Shown here: piece by piece, positions 21,103 to 29,700 of the stretch
Position numbering within the stretch: position 1 is the stretch's first letter
Layout: each line of letters begins with the position of its first letter
Source of the DNA: Purshia tridentata
Taxonomy: Eukaryota; Streptophyta; Magnoliopsida; Rosales; Rosaceae
DNA length: 36,796 bases
Reading direction: 5' to 3'
Assembly (NCBI GenBank): GCA_003254885.1
Contig: QANT01000480.1
Span: forward strand, 1-36,796
The notes under the pieces: model-generated
The model's input: only the letters and a program-made list of their open reading frames with translations
The model's database searches: none
What the model was told of the DNA's origin: nothing
Position numbers and translations under genes: made by a program

Positions 21103-23147
21103 GGCCCATTTAGCTCGTGAGGCCCATTTTTAATCTGATCTGTACATGGTTCCTGAACATCACCTTAGGCTAATGCCCCCAAGAAATTCCTTACTGGCTT
21201 AGTAGACTTCTCCTAACTAACTGCTACCACATCACTTTAATTCTTCATTTACTAATGGTAGCCTTTGGGCTTTACGACTGACTTTCTTAATGCCCACTTA
21301 GGTTGGCTTCATATCATTACTTAACAGGTAGGAAGGACACTCTAATGGAGGTATGAAATTGTTGATCTCATTTTTTTGAAATCGGGTACTTAGTTGCAGA
21401 ACATGTTACAGTTTAGGTATTATTATATAAATTGGCATGTTGTTCAACTATCAATCTAGACCATTAATTATTAGGTGGAATCTTATTTAAATATTTATTC
21501 ATATCCGAATTAGGTTTACTCAATTATCGATATAAATTCCATGGTTTAAAATACATTTGTGGTTGTAGTTTTGTGTAGGGTGCATTCCTGTGCTTCTGTC
21601 CTGTGTATAAAACGTAACAAAGAAAACAAAGGAATCTACGTATGCATGACTATATAGTATTTAGGTATGCATGTTTAATACTATTAGGTAAGGATGAAAC
21701 AAAATTAATTTAAATTTTATTATTTTCAAAAGCCAAAATACACGTTTATCATAAGTTTGAGTAGGATAATAAATAAATAAAAACTGAAAAGAGGAAAATT
21801 TCAAATTGCAAGTTTGCAGCCCTTCCCTGGATCAAAATTAAAAGAATGTAAGAAGTGGAAAATGTGTTTTCTTCTTTAATAATCTCATGGTGGCTTTTCT
21901 ATTAAATAATTAAAGAAAATTAATAGGATTTTTTTTTTCCCTTTTTGTGTCTGCTTTTCATATGAAAATAGCACATGGTAACCCATTAGGCCTAAAATTT
22001 TAATTGACGCATGTTGCTCATGCATGGACTGATCATAATTTAAGTTTATGCGACATTCTTAATTTTAGTCAATCCTTGTTTGTTCCATCATGTCAGGCAT
22101 GCATGTATCAAAAATGAAGAGCTAAAATCATGTGTTTAGCAGCATGGTAGTATCTGGTAGCTTCATCATTGTTTATGTGAAATGATTCATATCAAAGACA
22201 ATCAAATTAACAAAAACACTTGTTCTAATTTTGACGGTTGAAGCATGCTGAAGAAGTTTCAACTTTACTTCCAATTGAGAAGCTGGCCTTCCAATGTTAC
22301 CCTGCATTTTCAGTTGGAATTAAATTCTACCATATTTAGAGAGTAGTTTAATTGGGATCATGCAGTTTCTCTTCAATTTTGATCGTTCGGGAATGAGTTG
22401 TGTATAAGGGTTTGTTTTGTGATTTTATTTTTTCTGGGGCAAAAAATAAATAAAAATTCCAAGTGTTGCTCCTATTCTTAGAGAGTATTGAACCAATTTA
22501 TAAATATGTGACAAGAGATTTAGAATATACATTGGTGGTGATTGGTGAGGTTAACACAATTGTGTTCAAAGCTTTTGGGTCCTAAAAGTGTTAAAAATGT
22601 CACCCTCAGGCGGCTCATTGTGGGCTTTCAAATTGTAGCCATGCCCATGCGTGAAAAACAATAATACCAAACGCTGAGGCCTCCTCACCAACACCTCTCC
22701 TTTCTAGCTAGACTCAAACTCAAAACTCAAACAGTGTCCAACTCCATGGTTATCATCATCCTCTTTCAATTAACTGTTACCTAAATAAAGAAAACGTAAA
22801 AACGAGTATACAGATCATCCAACCTGTCGTTACTTCTCTCCCATCTATCTCTGTATAAACCATAAACCAAAACCATAACCCCATGTCTGCAAAAACCTGA
22901 AGCACAAAACCATTTAACCAAAACCCTTATAGTGCTCAACCTCTTTCCATATCCATTTTTCTCTACCCCTGCAAAGAGATAGATAGAAAGAGAGAGACCC
23001 ATTGGTATATTTGCTCTGTTTTGCCCTGTTCTCTCTCAATTTTGAAACAGAGCAGAGCTAGTTTTCCCCTGTTTTCCTCTGTTTTGTTTTCTGCTCTCCA
23101 ATACAGAGAACATACAAAACAGAGCAAAACGATATCATTCGAATGAA
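21103..23147 (+). other. Intergenic region between the KNOX and CRK genes
   Basis: This 2.0-kb region should hold the KNOX 3' UTR, the CRK promoter and the CRK leader. It is AT-rich with no ORF of note. A TATAAA at 22854-22859 is a possible CRK TATA box, about 290 bp before the start codon. From about 23010 the sequence becomes rich in CTGTTTT/AACAG modules that form inverted repeats (listed separately). Confidence 0.6.
23010..23128 (+). repeat. Nested inverted repeats in the CRK 5' leader
   Basis: The outer arms are TTTGCTCTGTTTTG (23010-23023) and its exact reverse complement CAAAACAGAGCAAA (23115-23128). The inner arms are AGAGCAGA (23049-23056) and TCTGCTCT (23090-23097). In RNA this could fold into a two-part stem ending 19 bases before the CRK start codon at 23148. 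Whether the region is transcribed is inferred from its position. Confidence 0.7.
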
Positions 23148-25940
23148 ATGCGACTTCCAATCCCAAATCCCCAAAGCGCCATTTGGATTTTCCTCATATT
23201 TTCTGTATATCTGTTCTCTCCCTCCAGCTCGGAGCCTCCGTGGTGCTCCGAGGCGGGCCGGTTCTGTGGAGAAGCAAAGCATTCCGAAAGCAGCATCAAC
23301 TTCATTCCTAATTTCATTAAAGCAATGGAAATCCTCTCCAACCATGTTAATCTAAACAGCTGGGGAGAATACAGTGTCACCTCGCCGGGGCCGGAGCTCC
23401 ATGCCTTTGCTCAGTGTTACTCCGACCTCTCGCCGGAGGAGTGCTCCGCTTGCTTTGCAGTATCAAGAACAAAGCTTCCCAGATGCCTTCCCTCCACCTC
23501 GGCTCGCATATACCTTGACGGTTGCTTTCTTGGCTATGATGAACATGTGTTTTCCCACATAGCCGTCGATAAAAACCAGAAGAGTGTGAAGTGTGGCGGC
23601 TCAGCAATCGATGTTTCCAAGGACAAGCAGAAAACAGAGAAGTTTGGAAGAAAAGTGGGAGATGTGATTGGAAATGTGACAGAGAAGGCAGCGATGCAAG
23701 GAGGGTTTGCTGTGTTGGGGGAGAGAGAGAGTGGAGGAGTGGAGGGTGTGTATGCTTTGGCACAGTGCTGGAAGACAGTCAGTGCAAAAGAGTGCAGGCG
23801 TTGCTTAAGCGATGCAGGGGATAACCTCAGGGTATGTTTGCCAGGTGCAGAGGGCAGGGCTATGTTTTCAGGGTGTTATCTGAGGTATTCTACACAGAGA
23901 TTCTATGAGGCTGAAGCAGAGTCAAGTGGTTTAGGTGAGGGACTCACTTCAATGTCTCTCTCTTGTCCGTTATTGGGAAATTTGAAAAATTAACAAAAAT
24001 TTGTGCCATATGAAGACTTTTAGCCATTTATTAACGATTAGTACTCAAAACTCTTTGCGAGAAGCGCAAACCCTTCTTGAGTAGTGCTCGAATCTTGTTG
24101 AGTAGTTCTCGAGGGGGATTTTAGTATTTTCCGGAAGGAGTTTGAACATTACTTAAGGATTCGATTTTTAAATTAAAAAAAATGGTTAAAAGTTTTCAAA
24201 AAGTTTATTTTGCATTGAATTTTTATTGGGTCTTCTTCAATGTCTTGGTGGTTTATTATTATTTTTTTTTCCAGTTGAATTGTGGTATATTGTATCTCCC
24301 ATTATATATGGAATGGTCCTTTGTTTGTTTGCTCTCTTTGGAGGTTTTATGGTCTACAAGAGACTATCAAAGAGAAAACAAGGTAAACAACTTGAAACCA
24401 ATCTTCACTCCAAATAGCATCCCTTTTTTTTTCCTTTTGTAGCATGTCCTAATTTGGTTCTTATGTTTTTTCTCTCAGTGAACAATGGCCAATTTGGGAT
24501 ATCAATTTCCATACGCAAGACCAGTTTGAATTTCAAGTACGAAATGCTTGAGAAGGCCACCGATTTCTTCAATGCCTCTAGGAAATTAGGCCAAGGTGGA
24601 GCTGGTTCTGTGTTCAAGGGAGTTCTTCCAGATGGGAGAACAGTTGCAGTCAAAAGATTGTTCTTCAACACAAGAGAGTGGGTGGATGACTTCTTCAATG
24701 AGGTGAATCTCATCAGTGGGATTGAACACAAGAACCTTGTTAGGCTTTTGGGTTGCAGCATTGAAGGCTCAGAAAGCCTTCTAGTCTATGAATATGTACA
24801 CAAAAGCCTTGACCAAATCCTTTTTGGTAAGGACAAAGTGTACACTCTAAGTTGGCAACAGAGATTTGATATCATCTGTGGAATTGCTGAGGGGCTTTTG
24901 CATCTCCATGAAAGTTGTGGAGTGAAAATCATCCACAGGGATATCAAAGCCAGCAACATTCTCCTCGATGAGAGGCTTGTCCCAAAAATCGCAGATTTTG
25001 GACTTGCCCGGTGTGTTGGTCCTGATCAGTCTCATCTTAGCACAGGAATTGCAGGGACACTGTAAGAAAAAAAAAAAACTAGTCCCAGTAATTTTGTTAT
25101 AGCATTTCTATGGAGACAAGGAACTTATATATGTTTGATATTTCTGTTGCAGGGGATATATGGCTCCTGAATATCTTGTCAGAGGGCAGCTAACAGATAA
25201 AGCTGATGTATATGCCTTTGGTGTACTGGTTCTTGAGACTGTATGTGGCAGGAAGAACCGTGTTTTCGCAGAAGGTTCAAAAAGTTCGGTCCTGTACACT
25301 GTAAGTTCATATCTCTTATGCATCAGAATATATATAACTATATGTAGTGGATATATGTGAGAATGTGAAGTATTGTCCCACGATGAAAAATGATTGCCTT
25401 GGATAGAAAGTGATTTGATTACTGAAAGATCGTTTTAGCCACATTTTGCAAATTATATCATATTGGTTTTGAAGCTTTGATTTTGGACAATGCAGAAGTC
25501 AATCAAACAGCAAGTATGCTTGACATTAACCTAATAATATGCCTAGTGACATAGTTTTGTTTTCTTTGTTCTGGCATCAGGTTTGGAAGAATTACAAGGC
25601 AAAAAACATTACTGAATCTGTTGATCCCATCTTGAAAGGTACATTCCCCGAAAGACAGGCATCCGATGTGCTTCGAATGGGGCTTTTGTGCACACAAGCT
25701 TCTCTGGCAGTGAGGCCATCCATGTCTCAAGTAGTTCTGATGCTGACTGATAAAGAATGTGTCATCCCCTTACCAAAGCAGCCTCCATTTTTGAATGCTA
25801 GTCTACTCGTTTCGGATGCCTCCGGACCTTCTATGACCTCTTTGTCACAAAAAACAGAGGGAGGTTCCCTAAACTCCACCATTATGGTCACTGCAGAATC
25901 CCATTTTTCTGCTACAATTGAAGCATCTGAGCCAAGGTAG
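23148..25940 (+). CDS. Cysteine-rich receptor-like protein kinase (DUF26 RLK), CRK2/CRK3-like
   Basis: Exons are 23148-23934, 24275-24382, 24479-25061, 25153-25300 and 25581-25940, all GT-AG and in phase, giving 661 aa. Order of parts: signal peptide (about 1-28), two DUF26/gnk2 domains each with C-X8-C-X2-C ([13 protein letters not shown] and [13 protein letters not shown]), one membrane helix (about 265-286, followed by YKRLSKRKQ), and a kinase domain. Kinase residues: glycine loop [12 protein letters not shown] (335-346), Lys357, Glu373, HRD 451-453, DFG 471-473 and GYMAPEY from 494. All catalytic residues are present and it is an RD kinase, so it should be active. CRKs sit in the plasma membrane and act in stress, redox and immune signalling; the ligand is unknown. 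An alternative exon 1 donor a few codons upstream is possible. Subdomains I to VII lie in one 583-nt exon. CRK2/CRK3 affinity rests on the kinase tail and on the KNOX neighbour. Confidence 0.92.
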
Positions 25941-26312
25941 ACGAGTACTGCTTGAAGCTTGTAATTGTGCTGTAGGGACAGTGTGACTTGTGGGTTTCTT
26001 GTAAATGAATTGAAGAAACTTTGTTAGGCATAGAAGGTTTTGCCATGTAGTTATTTTTCTTTTTCTTTTTCAATGAGGGAGAGCAATTTGAAAGATAGAT
26101 TCACCTAGCTAGGTTTTTAATTAATGCCAATTATTGAATTTTGATCCAATAGTTGATTACCAAATAATCACATTTTGGTTTTTTGCATTGTTTAATAGGA
26201 ATCAAGGATTAAGATGAGCACACCAAAAAATGCATGACAAAAAGAAGGAAAAGAATTAAAAAAGGTTTAAGAGATCCTAATGTTCTGTCTGGTCATCAAA
26301 AAACAAAAACAA

Positions 26313-26445
26313 TGGGCCAAAATTAAAATATTTAGAGTTACTGGGCCTTTGAGTTCATGACCCAAATGTACAAGCCCAAAGGGTCCAAAGTCTGAGCCGG
26401 TTAAAAGCACAGCCGGCCAAGCCTCAAAATGTAAAATTTTGGCGC
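26313..26445 (+). promoter_or_regulatory. Proximal promoter motifs of the PP2A B55 gene (site II, E2F-like)
   Basis: TGGGCC occurs at 26313 and 26342, and AGCCCA (reverse of TGGGCT) at 26373. These are site II elements, bound by TCP factors and common in housekeeping and growth genes. TTTTGGCGC at 26437-26445 contains TTTGGCGC, a match to the E2F consensus. They lie 180-315 bp before the start codon, a sensible promoter distance. Binding is not shown. Confidence 0.45.
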
Positions 26446-26510
26446 ATATCTGAAATCAGTTTTCTGGAAATTCGAGTGGTTGACGGAGAATAGGAATCAG
26501 AGAGATTCAA

Positions 26511-26619
26511 ATGATCAGGATTCTCACTCTCTCAGCGAACAAAGATTTCTTCTGCTTCTTCTTCTAGTCTTATGAGTGCGAGACAGAACCGAAGCGATCA
26601 GGAACGTCCCCGTTTTTGA
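26511..26619 (+). other. Two upstream ORFs in the PP2A B55 leader
   Basis: ATG at 26511 opens an 18-residue ORF (MIRILTLSANKD...) ending at TAG 26565-26567. ATG at 26572 opens a 15-residue ORF (MSARQNRSDQERPRF) ending at TGA 26617-26619, only eight bases before the main ATG. They are consecutive and both end before the main start, so they could act through reinitiation if the leader includes them. Confidence 0.45.
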
Positions 26620-26627
26620 AGCCAGCC

Positions 26628-26716
26628 ATGAATTTGACCTCTGATCCTCTAGACTGGAAATTCTCTCAGGTTTTTGGTGAACGAGCTCCTGGTGATGACC
26701 TTCAGGAAGGTTAGAG

Positions 26717-26761
<45 letters not shown>

Positions 26762-29700
26762 GCGTGTGCTTGAATTCGTCGAAATGTTTCCTGATTTCAT
26801 TTTCTTATGCTGTGTTTGCTTACTGAGAAAGCTCGGGTAAAAGATCTCATTTTCAGTTTTCTTTTACCGTCTTGCTTATTCTGGTTGTTATACGACCTTG
26901 TGGTTTACTTCACCTTTTTCCCGTTTTCTTTGGGAGGTGGTGTTCAGTAGGCTCTGTAACTGAGAGGATGCATGAATGAGATTGCAGAATGAGATTGCAG
27001 AATGAGTGAATGACATTAAATTACTCAAAATAGTTGAATTTCGAAATAATAAGTGGATGTTAGTTTTTTATAATTATAGATTCAGTTTTGTTGCAACCAA
27101 ACGTATCACTCGGGTTTTATTTTGTTTTGCATGTGTTATTTTATAATTATAGATTCAGTTTTGTTGCAACCAACCAATAGTAAGCTTCACTTACCAATGC
27201 CAAAGTTCGATGAGTACCTGGATGACCTGCCCACATCGAGTCATGGCACTCCTTGAGGATTTCCCCGTCGTAAGGCAAGCAAAGGAGAAGGCACCACACC
27301 TATCGGCTATGCAACAAGCTAAGTTAGCCTTGAACGCCTAAGATTCCCAAGATTGAACCACGAAAGAAAGCAAGATAACTTGGAGAATGCTTGAAGAGAA
27401 TGAGTGTGGGAGAAAGAACACTTGTATTGAGCTTTCAAGACACAAGTAGATTTATCCATGACATCGAAATAATAAGTGGATGTTAGTTTTTTATAATTAT
27501 AGATTCAGTTTTGTTGCAACCAAATGTATCACTCGGGTTTTATTTTGTTTTGCATGTGTTTGTTTAGAGAAATGAATTCAATTCTTGACTCCGTATGTGA
27601 TTCTCTTTCTCATAGTTGATACCATATCCGCAATTGAATTTGACAAGAGTGGTGATTACCTTGCCATTGGAGATCGAGGCGGCCGCTGTGTAATATTCGA
27701 GAGAAAGGATGGGAAACATGTGAGCATTACTTACACAGTTGACAGTTGTAGATCATTCAAGAAAATTTAAATGGAATTTATTTCTTCTTTTTTCAAATGT
27801 GCAAGAACTTTTTGAATTCATTTGGGGCTATCTTCCTTGTTAGGCTGGTGGCTGTGTTGGTTTGTTTTGGCATCTAATATTGGATGAAATTGGGTTTACG
27901 ATCTTTTTACCCTTAATTCTTAATTGGCTTCTTGGACTTTAAATCAGCACCATTCTCGACATGAACTGGAGCAGTTGGATTTCACGTCCACGCAGCATCC
28001 TGAATTTCAATTTAAGACTGAGTTTCAGAGTCATGAACCTGAGGTATAGTTTAGATTTATTTTTTTAGATGCAATCTAGGAAACGTGTTAATGCCTGTAT
28101 TGATTGTGCCGGTGCATATATTTTGTTCTGTTTTTGCAATGCGGATGATTATGTTTTCATGTTATTACTTTTTACTCAGTTTGACTACTTAAAGAGTGTG
28201 GAAATTGAAGAGAAGATCAACAAAGTAAGATGGTGTGCAACATCCAGTGGAGCCCAATTCATCCTTTCAACAAATGACAAGACGATAAAACTGTGGAAGG
28301 TACGTAATTTTCTGAACAAATCAATTTTACTTCAGAGGGTGCAGGGGTGGACACTTGGATTGATGGTAGTGTAGAAATTTGAGTTGCTGGGAGTGCTAAT
28401 GGATGTGGGAGTTGGAGTGCTTCTAAGCAATAAAAAGCATGGGAAAAAATAAGGTGCCAAATGATTTTCTACATGACAAACAGAACACTGAATAAACAAG
28501 GACAGAACATTTTTGTGTTTACCAATAATATTTTTCATTTTTATTGTTGAACAATATTAAATAATCGCAACCTCTCTAGCGGCATATACAGCTATGTTAA
28601 TCTTTCTTGGGCAATGTTGACTTGTTTATTTTTTTGGTTTTTGAGATCAGGTTAAGGAATGCAAGGTGAAGAAAGTAAAAGAAATGAACCCAGATCCACA
28701 TACAAGCTTTGATGTGCTTCTGGCTCAACGGAGTTTCATCAGTAGAGAAGCTAGACCATCTCTTGCTAATGGCCATCGTCAGGAATGGACGGAGAAGATG
28801 GCTAAGAACATGTCACCTTCTCAAGACATGAATACCAAGGTTGATACCCGTGCATTATAGTAAAGCTATTTTTTTTGTATTACTCTTGGGTCATCAGCAT
28901 CAGTTTTTCACAGTATACAAGGTTGTCATTATAATTTATTACGTGACTAGGTTGCTGACATTGAAGACACTGCTCAAACAAGATGCCGAAAGGTGTATGC
29001 TCATGCTCATGAATTTAATATTAACTCCATCTCAAATAATAGGTAAAGTTTGTGGGGGTATCTTTATCTAAAATTTAGTTTCTCTTCTAGCTAAAAATCA
29101 CCTTGCACATTGAAATTAGGATCTGAGAGAAGCCATTCTACTTTTTCATTATTCAGATGGGCCTCCTTTTATTTGTTCCTAATTTGGCTATCTCATTTTT
29201 TCTCCAATTACAGAATCAACTAAATTTTTATTAAGTATGAAGTTATAAACTTGCAGATGTATGCTGCGTCTAAGAGATAATCTGCTTTAAACCTTTGTAC
29301 AGCGATGGTGAAACATTTCTTTCTGCTGATGACCTTAGAATAAACTTGTGGAATCTTGAGGTCAGTAATCAGTGTTTCAATATTCTTGATATGAAGCCAC
29401 CAAACATGGAGGATCTTACAGGTAGTCTATCCTCTAGTCTTTACATCTTATAATTTCTGTGAGCTCCTATAATTTTTGTTTTACTATAACATGCTACATT
29501 ATCAACCAAACATTTCATAATTTTTTCTGGATGACAATCTGTGTAGTGAATTAAATCCCTTTGTGACCTTAGTCTTTGATGTATCTAGGATTATAGCAGT
29601 TTTGGCAATAGTAACAAGCAGCACACAGAAAAACAGCAAAAAGAAAAACACACGAGAACACCAAAGATATGTGATCAAGGTTTGGCTAACTTTGCCTACA

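Larger units (their letters stand above)
25941..26627 (+). other. Intergenic region between the CRK and PP2A B55 genes
   Basis: This 687-bp region contains the CRK 3' UTR and the promoter and leader of the phosphatase subunit gene. Apart from the promoter motifs and upstream ORFs listed separately, it is AT-rich without coding signal. Confidence 0.6.

Noticed and set aside
23058..23763. Minus-strand ORFs of 81-128 aa opposite CRK exon 1
   Set aside because: They are shadows of the GC-richer CRK coding exon; the sense frame has the signal peptide and DUF26 cysteine motifs.
29303..29421. Early splice donor after LWNLE (GAGGTCAGTAA at about 29359) in PP2A exon 7
   Set aside because: Reading through gives [20 protein letters not shown], which matches the conserved B55 sequence before [10 protein letters not shown]; splicing early would delete it.
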